From assembly GCA_024304875.1 (NCBI GenBank), contig JAMWZF010000118.1, positions 1 through 8,539 of the forward strand: a stretch of DNA of 8,539 nucleotides, written 5' to 3'. This document shows, piece after piece, positions 1 through 6,065 of the stretch (positions within the stretch are counted from its first letter, which is position 1; each line of letters opens with the position of its first letter). A program made the position numbers and the translations under genes. Source of the stretch: Paracoccaceae bacterium (GTDB taxonomy: Bacteria; Pseudomonadota; Alphaproteobacteria; Rhodobacterales; Rhodobacteraceae). A model generated the notes under the pieces. The model was not told the origin of the DNA and did no database searches. It saw nothing but the letters and a program-made list of their open reading frames with translations.

Positions 1-1
1 C

Positions 2-559
2 CGCCAGGTTCCCGTCCGGCATCGCCCAGGGATTGCCCCGCCTGCCCCGCGCCGCAGCTTCATGGCCGCCAACGCCCTGTTCGAGACGCTGTCGATCTTC
101 ACCTCCCGCGACCGGCTGTCGCTGAAGTGGCCGAACGACGTGCTGCTGGACGAGGGCAAGGTGGCCGGCATCCTCTTGGAGAGCAGCGGCAGCGGCACCT
201 ACGTCGACTGGCTGTCGGTCGGGGTCGGCGTGAACCTTGTCGCGGCGCCGCCGGCGGAGGAGGGCAAGCCGTTTCCGCCGGTGTCCCTCGGCCTCGAAAA
301 CGTCACGCCCATCGAGGTGCTGTCGGTTCTCTGCTCCAACTTCGCAACGCAAGAGGCCAAGCTGGCCCGCTTCGGCTTCGACCGGATCCGCGAGGACTGG
401 CTGAAGCAGGCCGCGCGCCTCGGCGACCAGATCACCGCCCGGACGATGAAGGAGACCGTGCGCGGTACCTTCGACACCATCGACGGCGCGGGCAACCTCG
501 TCCTGATCACCGGCACCGGCCCCCGGTCGATCCCGGCGGCGGACGTGTTCTTCGAATAG
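2..559 (+). CDS. birA: Biotin--[acetyl-CoA-carboxylase] ligase, C-terminal part (5' end outside window)
   Basis: Activates biotin with ATP to biotinyl-AMP and transfers it to the carrier-domain lysine of biotin carboxylases in the cytoplasm. The sequence shows the family's central motif LKWPNDVLL, followed by GKVAGILLESSG, then GVGVNL. The C-terminal segment (ITARTMKETVRGTFDTIDGAGNLVL, split here as ITARTMKETVRG and TFDTIDGAGNLVL) fits the small C-terminal domain. The ATG at 62 is internal: the frame is open to the left edge, and RSFMAANALFE aligns with the helix before KWPND in relatives, so the N-terminal third, including the GRGRxG loop, lies outside. The first six to eight codons of the window look less like the family than the rest. 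The N-terminal HTH seen in E. coli BirA cannot be assessed. The TAG stop overlaps the coaX ribosome binding site, implying coupled translation. Identity is firm; the exact first codons are not. Confidence 0.9.
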   Translation, partial: RQVPVRHRPGIAPPAPRRSFMAANALFETLSIFTSRDRLSLKWPNDVLLDEGKVAGILLESSGSGTYVDWLSVGVGVNLVAAPPAEEGKPFPPVSLGLENVTPIEVLSVLCSNFATQEAKLARFGFDRIREDWLKQAARLGDQITARTMKETVRGTFDTIDGAGNLVLITGTGPRSIPAADVFFE

Positions 560-564
560 GGTGG
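558..564 (+). promoter_or_regulatory. Ribosome binding site of coaX, overlapping the birA stop
   Basis: AGGGTGG overlaps the birA TAG (557-559) and ends five bases before the ATG at 570. This placement decides for ATG 570 over GTG 561, because the GTG lies inside the Shine-Dalgarno sequence itself. It suggests translational coupling of birA and coaX. Confidence 0.7.
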
Positions 565-569
565 ACCCC

Positions 570-1346
570 ATGCTCCTCTGCATCGATTGCGGCAACACCA
601 ACACCGTGTTCTCGGTCTGGGACGGACGTCAGTTCCTCGCGACCTTCCGCACCTCGACCGAATGGCAGCGGACGGCGGACCAGTATTTCGTCTGGTTCTC
701 GACCCTCGTTAAGCATCACGGGATCGAGGCGGACATCACCGAGGTCATCATCTCGTCCACCGTCCCGCGGGTGGTCTTCAACCTGCGCGTGATGTCCGAC
801 CGCTACTTCGGCTGCCGCCCGTTGGTGGTGGGCAAGCCGGACTGCGTGCTGCCCGTCGATCCGCGGGTGGATCCGGGAACCCAGGTCGGCCCCGACCGGC
901 TGGTCAACACCGCCGGCGCCTTCGACCGGCATGGCGGGGACCTGATCGTGGTGGATTTCGGTACCGCCACCACCTTCGACGTGGTGGCGACCGACGGGGC
1001 CTATGTGGGCGGGGTCATCGCGCCCGGTGTGAACCTGAGCCTCGAGGCGCTGCACAATGCCGCCGCCGCCCTGCCGCACGTGGACGTGACCAAGCCGCAG
1101 GCGGTGATCGGCACGAATACGGTGGCCTGCATGCAGTCCGGCGTCTTCTGGGGCTATATCGGCCTCGTCCGCGGCATCTGCGAGCGGATCAAGGGCGAGT
1201 ACGGGCAACCGATGCGCATCATCGGGACCGGCGGCCTTGCGCCGTTGTTCTCGCAAGGAGATGTGCTATTCGACACCATCGAAGACGACCTCACGATGCA
1301 CGGCCTGACCGTCATCCATGCGCACAATGCGCGCGTAGAACAATAA
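570..1346 (+). CDS. coaX: Type III pantothenate kinase
   Basis: Phosphorylates pantothenate to 4'-phosphopantothenate, the first step of CoA synthesis. Type III enzymes act in the cytoplasm, usually need a monovalent cation and are not feedback-inhibited by CoA (family knowledge). The 258-residue product has the ASKHA-fold signatures: DCGNT at 6-10 (phosphate loop 1), GPDR at 107-110 (the GxDR pantothenate-site motif), DFGTATTFD at 129-137 (phosphate loop 2) and GGVIAPG at 147-153. Length is normal for CoaX. A GTG at 561 would add three residues, but the ATG at 570 gives the usual MLLCIDCGNTNT start and has AGGGTGG (558-564) five bases upstream. It begins 10 bp after birA and ends 19 bp before rnj, so co-transcription is likely. 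No catalytic residue appears to be missing. Confidence 0.96.
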   Translation: MLLCIDCGNTNTVFSVWDGRQFLATFRTSTEWQRTADQYFVWFSTLVKHHGIEADITEVIISSTVPRVVFNLRVMSDRYFGCRPLVVGKPDCVLPVDPRVDPGTQVGPDRLVNTAGAFDRHGGDLIVVDFGTATTFDVVATDGAYVGGVIAPGVNLSLEALHNAAAALPHVDVTKPQAVIGTNTVACMQSGVFWGYIGLVRGICERIKGEYGQPMRIIGTGGLAPLFSQGDVLFDTIEDDLTMHGLTVIHAHNARVEQ

Positions 1347-1365
1347 CACCTGACAAGGAATACCC

Positions 1366-3033
1366 ATGAGCAGGGACAGAACCATCTACCTCCCCCTCGG
1401 AGGCGCGGGGGAGATCGGGATGAACGCCTACGTCTACGGCTACGGGCCGCAGGACGCGGAGCGGCTCATCGTCGTGGACCTCGGCGTGACCTTTCCGGAC
1501 ATGGACACGACGCCCGGCGTCGACCTGATCCTGCCGGACATCCGGTGGCTGGAAGAGCGCCGCGACCGGATCGAGGCCATCTTTATCACTCACGCGCACG
1601 AGGACCATGTCGGCGCCGTCGGCCACCTTTGGGAGCGCCTGCGCGCGCCCGTCCACGCCCGCGCCTTCACCGCCCACCACGCCCGGCGCAAGCTGGAGGA
1701 GCAGGGGTTCGATCCCGAGACGGTGACCGTGGCCGAGCCTTACCCGGCAGTCGTCGAGGCGGGGCCGTTCAGGGTCTCCTTCGTGCCGATCAGCCATTCG
1801 ATCCCCGAAAGCTCGGGCCTCCTGATCGAAACGCCGGACGCCCGCGTGGTCCATTCCGGCGACTTCAAGATCGACGAGAGCCCGGTTGTCGGCGAGGCCT
1901 TTGACAAGTCGCTCTGGGCCCGCGTGGGCGAGGGCGGGGTGGACGCATTGATCTGCGATTCGACGAACGTGTTCTCGGAGCATCCGGGCCGGTCGGAAAC
2001 CACCGTCGGCCCGGCGATCGAGGAACTGATGCGCGCCGCGCCGGGCCTCGTCTGCGCCACGACCTTCGCGTCGAACATCGCGCGGCTGAAGACCCTGGCC
2101 GAGGCCGGGGTGCGGGCGGGCCGGTCGGTCTGCCTGCTGGGCCGCGCCATGCGGCGGATGGTGGAGGCGGGGACGCTGACCGGTGTCCTGAAGGACTTTC
2201 CGTCGACCGTCTCCCCCGAGGAGGCGGCGCATATCCCGCGCGAGAACCTGCTGCTGATCGTGACCGGGAGCCAGGGCGAGCGCCGGGCCGCCTCGGCCCA
2301 GCTGGCGAACGGCAGATACCTGGGGCTGGAGCTGAAGGAGGGGGACACCTTCCTGTTCTCGTCCAAGACGATCCCGGGCAACGAGCGGGGCGTCATCAAG
2401 ATCATGAACCAGCTGTCCGAGAAGGGCGTGGAGGTCGTGGACGACAGCGGCGGCAAGTATCACGTCTCGGGCCATGCCAATCGGCCGGACCTTGAGGAGA
2501 TGCACCGGCTGGTTCACCCCAAGGCCCTGATCCCCAACCACGGCGAGCACCGGCACCTGCGCGAGCACGTCAAGCTGGGCGAGGCGGCGGGGATTCCGGG
2601 CACGCTGGCTGTGAACGGGACGATGGTGTCGCTGTCTGGCGGTCTGCCCTCGGTAGTGGGCTACGTGGAGACGGGGCGCACCTACCTCGACGGCAAGGTG
2701 CAGATCGGGGCGATGGACGGGATCGTCCGCGACCGGATCCGCATGGCGCTCAACGGCCATGTCACCGTGACGCTGATCATCGACGAGGACGGCGAACCGC
2801 TCGGCGATCCCTGGTGCGAGATCATGGGCCTGCCCGAAACGGGCGTGTCGAACGGCGCGCTGGTCGAGGTGCTGGAGAACGCGCTGGCCGGCTGGATGCA
2901 GCGGGCCGAGGCCAAGGTCCTGCGGGACGACGCTGTGCTGGAGAAGGACCTGCGGATCCTCACACGGCGCACCGCCGAGAACGAGATCGGCAAGAAGCCC
3001 GAGGTGACGGTGGTGGTCAGCCGGCTGAGCTGA
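1366..3033 (+). CDS. rnj: Ribonuclease J (metallo-beta-lactamase/beta-CASP nuclease)
   Basis: RNase J combines 5'-to-3' exonuclease and endonuclease activity in rRNA maturation and mRNA decay; in alphaproteobacteria it coexists with RNase E. The 555-residue product has the full zinc site: HAHEDH at 76-81, H144 in PISHS, D166 in HSGDF and H392 in PNHGEH. The beta-CASP domain follows, with DSTN 198-201, TGSQGE 300-305 and HVSGH 366-370. A C-terminal domain follows from about residue 440. Length matches RNase J (about 550-560). The ATG is preceded by AAGGA (1355-1359) at about six bases. The gene sits 19 bp after coaX, which supports a shared transcript. It ends convergent with the gene at 3109-3762. 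Other beta-CASP nucleases, such as RNA-processing KH-domain forms, are less likely given the N-terminal LGGAGEIGMN segment. Confidence 0.95.
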   Translation: MSRDRTIYLPLGGAGEIGMNAYVYGYGPQDAERLIVVDLGVTFPDMDTTPGVDLILPDIRWLEERRDRIEAIFITHAHEDHVGAVGHLWERLRAPVHARAFTAHHARRKLEEQGFDPETVTVAEPYPAVVEAGPFRVSFVPISHSIPESSGLLIETPDARVVHSGDFKIDESPVVGEAFDKSLWARVGEGGVDALICDSTNVFSEHPGRSETTVGPAIEELMRAAPGLVCATTFASNIARLKTLAEAGVRAGRSVCLLGRAMRRMVEAGTLTGVLKDFPSTVSPEEAAHIPRENLLLIVTGSQGERRAASAQLANGRYLGLELKEGDTFLFSSKTIPGNERGVIKIMNQLSEKGVEVVDDSGGKYHVSGHANRPDLEEMHRLVHPKALIPNHGEHRHLREHVKLGEAAGIPGTLAVNGTMVSLSGGLPSVVGYVETGRTYLDGKVQIGAMDGIVRDRIRMALNGHVTVTLIIDEDGEPLGDPWCEIMGLPETGVSNGALVEVLENALAGWMQRAEAKVLRDDAVLEKDLRILTRRTAENEIGKKPEVTVVVSRLS

Positions 3034-3056
3034 CCTGCCGCGCCCCTGAGCTGACC
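3025..3056 (+). repeat. In-frame 11-bp direct repeat duplicating the rnj stop
   Basis: CTGAGCTGACC occurs at 3025-3035, spanning the last two codons and stop of rnj, and again at 3046-3056. The offset is 21 bp (seven codons), so the second copy repeats Leu-Ser-stop in the same frame and acts as a backup stop. It may be a small slippage duplication or chance. Confidence 0.5.
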
Positions 3057-3084
3057 CGGGGCCACGCGCCTTCCGCGCCCGTGT

Positions 3085-3116
3085 CCCGGCTTGCGGCCGG
3101 GTACTGGGCTACCCAG
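3085..3116. terminator. Two adjacent hairpins between convergent genes (possible bidirectional terminator)
   Basis: CCCGGC (3085-3090) pairs with GCCGGG (3096-3101) around a 5-base loop. Immediately after, CTGGG (3104-3108) pairs with CCCAG (3112-3116) around CTA, which is the complement of the TAG stop of the minus-strand gene. They lie where rnj and the secreted-protein gene converge. Neither strand has a T-tract, so this is only a weak intrinsic terminator candidate; Rho may finish the job. Confidence 0.35.
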
Positions 3117-3762
3117 CGCAGACGAACAGCGCGCCGCCGCCGATCACCGCCGTCACCGTGCCCGCGGTGGCGACGGCCGGTGTGGAGAGGGTGGCGGCCA
3201 GGGTGCTGCCGGTGCCGCTGAAGAAGCTGGCGAGCGAGCCGGACTGTCCCGTCGCCATCAGCGCGCCCGAGCCGTGGGAGAGCGCGCGGACCCCGGTGCC
3301 GAGCGGGTCCTGCACTGCCGCGGTCACGCCGGTGACCTGCAACACCGCGCCGCCGGCCGCCGTCACCTCGTCCTTGGCGGCATTCACGAACTGGCAGACC
3401 GTGCCTGTGCACCGGCCCCGGTAGTTCCGCTGGCCGGGGGCGAGGACGTAGCTGTCGGTCTCGTCCACCCAGGCGAGGCAGAAGCCCTCGGTGTCGTCGG
3501 CCCCCAGTTCCGTTGCAAGCGCGGTCATCAGGACCGAGGAATTGCAGGTCGGCAGGTCGCCCCGGGTCCAGGCCCAGAGCCGGCCGGGGCCGCGGAACAG
3601 CGCCTCCCGCCGGGTGATTTCCTGGGCGATATCGGTGCTGCGGTCGAAATCGACGATCATCTCGGAGCCGTTCACCTGCGCATGGCATTGCGCCACCTGC
3701 TGGGCCGAGGCGGGGCCGGCGCAACCGAGGAAGAGGGCGGTGAGAACACGTCGGATATTCAT
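3109..3762 (-). CDS. Secreted Cys-containing protein of unknown function
   Basis: I do not recognise a named family. The 217-residue product starts with a signal peptide: MNIRR, a hydrophobic stretch, and ASA|QQ as the likely signal peptidase I site at residue 20. A Cys at 14 (FLGC) could alternatively be a lipobox, but Phe at -3 is poor. After cleavage six cysteines remain (26, 73, 95, 118, 123, 215), an even number consistent with periplasmic disulfides. Residues 75-130 are polar, with GFCLAWVDETDSY. Residues about 187-214 are Ala/Gly/Thr/Val-rich and hydrophobic, ending FVCAG; this could be a C-terminal membrane anchor. The ATG at 3762 has no good Shine-Dalgarno nearby; an AGGAG lies 28 bases upstream. 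It converges on rnj and lies downstream of the PilZ gene on the same strand, separated by a hairpin. A faint resemblance to Rap1a/Tai-like small secreted proteins is too weak to call. Confidence 0.75.
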   Translation of the reverse strand: MNIRRVLTALFLGCAGPASAQQVAQCHAQVNGSEMIVDFDRSTDIAQEITRREALFRGPGRLWAWTRGDLPTCNSSVLMTALATELGADDTEGFCLAWVDETDSYVLAPGQRNYRGRCTGTVCQFVNAAKDEVTAAGGAVLQVTGVTAAVQDPLGTGVRALSHGSGALMATGQSGSLASFFSGTGSTLAATLSTPAVATAGTVTAVIGGGALFVCAG

Positions 3763-3844
3763 CGAAGGTAGGCCTGCCTGACTGGTTTTTCTCCTCTTAC
3801 CAATCCTGCGGCCGGTCGCGAAATGACGGTTTCGGGATGTGGCC

Positions 3845-3867
3845 TCCGGCGGCGGCGGGCCGCCGGA
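3845..3867 (-). terminator. GC-rich hairpin directly after the PilZ gene
   Basis: TCCGGCGGC (3845-3853) pairs perfectly with GCCGCCGGA (3859-3867), nine base pairs with a 5-base loop. The stem starts at the base next to the PilZ stop codon (3868-3870). There is no T-tract on the minus strand, so it is either a weak terminator or a 3'-end stabilising hairpin. It separates PilZ from the secreted-protein gene. Confidence 0.45.
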
Positions 3868-4296
3868 TCAGCGCAGGGCGCCGTGGCGGGGCCGACGCAG
3901 CCCGCCGCCCCGTCCCTCGACGGTGGCGTGGATGTCCAGCTGGGCAACGCCGTAGCGGATCAACGCCTTCACGAAGCGGTTGAGATGCGCCCGCTGTTCC
4001 TGCCCGATCTCGAAGGAGACGCCGGCGTGATCCACGTTGCGCCACCTTATCTCGATCGGGAGGGTGCCGATCAGGGTGGAGGACAGCACCCAGCCCTCCC
4101 CGAAGAGGTGGACCGCGGCGTCATCCTCGAGCCGCAGGCGGGCGCCGGTGGCGGAGAAATCCTCGACCACGCAGGTCAGCACCCGATTGTCGCAGGACAG
4201 GCGCGCCAGGACGTCGAGGGCGACGCGGGACCGACCCCGCTGGGCCCTCGCATCGGCAATTTTGGATTTGTTCCACATCTGGTCGGGCCGCGTCAT
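3868..4296 (-). CDS. PilZ domain protein (putative c-di-GMP receptor)
   Basis: A 142-residue single-domain PilZ protein, probably a cytoplasmic cyclic di-GMP effector; its output is unknown. Both ligand motifs are present: RGRSR at 20-24 (RxxxR) and DFSATG at 46-51 ([D/N]xSxxG). They are followed by the expected beta-barrel strands, with W85 and HAGVSFE at 90-96, and a helix at 100-116. The tail from about 125 is Gly/Arg-rich (EGRGGGLRRPRHG) and may be disordered. No signal peptide, membrane segment or extra enzymatic domain is seen. The start is uncertain: ATG 4296 lacks a clear Shine-Dalgarno, and the in-frame ATG at 4278 (MWNKSK) is an alternative that would still keep both motifs. It lies 42 bp downstream of the helicase gene on the same strand with no convincing terminator between, so read-through from the helicase promoter is plausible. 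Confidence 0.88.
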   Translation of the reverse strand: MTRPDQMWNKSKIADARAQRGRSRVALDVLARLSCDNRVLTCVVEDFSATGARLRLEDDAAVHLFGEGWVLSSTLIGTLPIEIRWRNVDHAGVSFEIGQEQRAHLNRFVKALIRYGVAQLDIHATVEGRGGGLRRPRHGALR

Positions 4297-4338
4297 TGGG
4301 GCGTGGTCCGACCATCGGTGAGAGATGTGAAGATTGTC

Positions 4339-5898
4339 CTAAGCGGCGTCGTGTTTCGCGCCGTCCGGATCGTCGGTCCCGGTCTCGACCTGCGAGGCGT
4401 CATCGGCCCCGTCGTCATGGGTGTCCGGTGCCGACGGGCCGCCGCGCCGTTCGTTGAAGCTTTGCAGGATGAAGGCAGGGGCGTCCTCGCCCATCCCGAC
4501 GACCGGCGCGGAACCGCCGCGGCCCAAACCTCCGCGCGAGCGGGAACGGGACCGGGGCGTGGACGACGCGCCGCGGGACGCGGACGCCGGCTTGTCTTCG
4601 GCACCGGGCTCGACCGTCTGCTCGGTCGCGGGCTCCACCTTTTCGGTGGACTCGGCCCTGGATCTGGACCGCGAGCGGGAGCGCGACGGCCGGGGTTCCG
4701 AGGTGCGCACCTCGTCCTCGGCCTCTTCGGGGGCGGGCGTGCCGCCGGACTTCAGCGGGTTCTCGACCCGCGGCACCGTGGTCTCGATCAGCCGCTCGAT
4801 CGCGTCGAGGTTCTTCTCGTCCCGGGGCGTGGCGATCATCAGCGCGGTGCCCGTCTTGCCGGCCCGGCCGGTGCGGCCGATGCGGTGGACGTAATCCTCG
4901 GCATGGGAGGGCACGTCGTAGTTGAAGACGTGGGAGACGTTCGGGATGTCGAGCCCGCGGGCGGCGACGTCGGAGGCGACGAGGAACCGCAGCGAGCCGT
5001 CGCGGAACCCGTCGAGGGTGCGGGTCCGGTGGGACTGGTCCAGGTCGCCGTGGATCGGCGCGGCGTCCAGCCCGTATTTCTTCATCGACTTGGCGACGAC
5101 GTCGACGTCGACCTTGCGGTTGCAGAAGATGATCGCGTTGCGGCAGGCCTCGCCTTCGCTCTCGATCAGGGCGCGCAGGACGTTGCGTTTCTCGCTGCCT
5201 TCCCGGTCGCGGCGCGACGGTTTGAATTCCACCACGCCCTGCTTGATCGTCTCGGAGGCCGTCGCCTGGCGGGCGACCTCGATGCGCGCAGGGTTGGAGA
5301 GGAACGTGTTGGTGATCCGCTCGATCTCGGGCGCCATGGTGGCCGAGAAGAACAGGGTCTGCCGGGTGAAGGGCACCAGGCCGAAGATGCGTTCGATGTC
5401 GGGGATGAACCCCATGTCGAGCATCCGGTCGGCCTCGTCCACCACCATGACCTTGACGTCGGAGAGGATCAGCTTGCCGCGCTCGAAATGGTCGAGCAGG
5501 CGGCCGGGCGTGGCGATCAGGACGTCGACGCCCTTGTCGATGATCTGCTCCTGCTCCTTGAACGACACGCCGCCGATCAGCAGGGCCTTGGTCAGGCGGG
5601 TGTGCTTGGCGTAGGCGTCGAAGTTCTCGGCCACCTGGGCGGCGAGTTCACGGGTGGGGCAGAGCACGAGGCTCCGCGGCATCCGCGCACGGGCGCGGCC
5701 GCGATAGAGCGTCGAGATCATCGGCAGGGTGAAGCTGGCGGTCTTGCCGGTGCCGGTCTGGGCGATGCCGAGCACGTCGCGGCCTTCGAGAGCGGGCGGG
5801 ATCGCCCCGGCCTGGATCGGGGTGGGCGTCAGGTAGCCCGTTTCCTCGATGGCCTTCAGAACCTTCGGATTGAGGTTCAGGTCGGTAAACTTGGTCAA
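4339..5898 (-). CDS. DEAD-box ATP-dependent RNA helicase, RhlE-like, with Arg/Ser-rich tail
   Basis: Unwinds or remodels RNA using ATP in the cytoplasm; relatives act in ribosome assembly, cold adaptation and the degradosome. Counting from the TTG start, 519 residues contain the Q motif (F4 and TPTPIQ ending at 29), AQTGTGKT 46-53, PTREL 81-85, TPGR 130-133, DEAD 154-157, SAT 185-187, ASDVAARGLD 308-317 and HRIGRTGR 338-345. All motifs are intact. Beyond about 375 is a low-complexity tail with two Arg-Ser runs (403-414 and 447-455), acidic linkers, and a conserved-looking GEDAPAFILQSFNERRG segment. I chose TTG 5898 because it gives the family-typical start (M)TKFTDLNLNPKVL and has GAAAGG six bases upstream. 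The ATG at 5913 would add five residues and has no ribosome binding site. A promoter candidate and a hairpin lie upstream; PilZ follows. The exact RhlE/DeaD subgroup is not certain. Confidence 0.95.
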   Translation of the reverse strand: MTKFTDLNLNPKVLKAIEETGYLTPTPIQAGAIPPALEGRDVLGIAQTGTGKTASFTLPMISTLYRGRARARMPRSLVLCPTRELAAQVAENFDAYAKHTRLTKALLIGGVSFKEQEQIIDKGVDVLIATPGRLLDHFERGKLILSDVKVMVVDEADRMLDMGFIPDIERIFGLVPFTRQTLFFSATMAPEIERITNTFLSNPARIEVARQATASETIKQGVVEFKPSRRDREGSEKRNVLRALIESEGEACRNAIIFCNRKVDVDVVAKSMKKYGLDAAPIHGDLDQSHRTRTLDGFRDGSLRFLVASDVAARGLDIPNVSHVFNYDVPSHAEDYVHRIGRTGRAGKTGTALMIATPRDEKNLDAIERLIETTVPRVENPLKSGGTPAPEEAEDEVRTSEPRPSRSRSRSRSRAESTEKVEPATEQTVEPGAEDKPASASRGASSTPRSRSRSRGGLGRGGSAPVVGMGEDAPAFILQSFNERRGGPSAPDTHDDGADDASQVETGTDDPDGAKHDAA

Positions 5899-5904
5899 TG
5901 CGCG

Positions 5905-5910
5905 CCTTTC
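5905..5910 (-). promoter_or_regulatory. Ribosome binding site deciding a TTG start for the helicase
   Basis: GAAAGG on the minus strand ends six bases before the TTG at 5898, whereas nothing resembling a Shine-Dalgarno precedes the ATG at 5913. The site lies between the two candidate starts, so it can only serve the TTG. Confidence 0.6.
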
Positions 5911-5916
5911 CATGAG

Positions 5917-5939
5917 TTGCGGCTAGATCATGGCCGCAA
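5917..5939 (-). promoter_or_regulatory. Hairpin in the helicase 5' leader
   Basis: TTGCGGC (5917-5923) pairs with GCCGCAA (5933-5939). One G-T and one A-T pair extend the stem to nine pairs with a short loop. It sits just upstream of the ribosome binding site at 5905-5910. This is a possible translational or RNA-stability element; a regulatory role is inference. Confidence 0.4.
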
Positions 5940-5993
5940 TCCCCGAGCGCGGCCTGCCCGGGCCGTATTGCCGGGGCGTTCGTCATGGCCGGT

Positions 5994-6022
5994 CCAATAC
6001 AGGCGGGCGAGAGAAAGGTCAA
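5994..6022 (-). promoter_or_regulatory. Candidate sigma-70 promoter of the helicase gene
   Basis: On the minus strand TTGACC (6022-6017, five of six matches to TTGACA) is followed after exactly 17 bases by TATTGG (5999-5994), a weak -10. Transcription would start near 5987, giving a leader of about 90 bases that contains the 5917-5939 hairpin. An inverted repeat GTATTG/CAATAC (5965-5970 and 5995-6000) overlaps the -10. Confidence 0.4.
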
Positions 6023-6040
6023 GAAAGTCAGCCCGCTTGG

Positions 6041-6055
6041 GCCGGCGGCGCCGGC
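6041..6055 (-). terminator. GC hairpin downstream of the Cys-repeat gene
   Basis: GCCGGC (6041-6046) and GCCGGC (6050-6055) form a six-pair stem with a 3-base loop, about ten bases past the TGA of the gene ending at 6066. It lies ahead of the helicase promoter. Only a scattered T-rich stretch follows some 13 bases later, so terminator activity is uncertain. Confidence 0.35.
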
Positions 6056-6065
6056 GCGCGGGGCC

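Noticed and set aside
507..1256. A 249-codon open frame on the - strand
   Set aside because: Shadow of coaX; no recognisable motif, and the codon bias belongs to the other strand.
1312..2760. A 482-codon open frame on the - strand
   Set aside because: It is antisense to rnj and reads as His/Arg/Ala-rich low-complexity sequence; the + strand encodes a full RNase J.
5965..6000. Inverted repeat GTATTG...CAATAC upstream of the helicase as a defined operator
   Set aside because: Six-base arms with a 24-base gap and unequal flanks; too weak to call separately from the promoter it overlaps.
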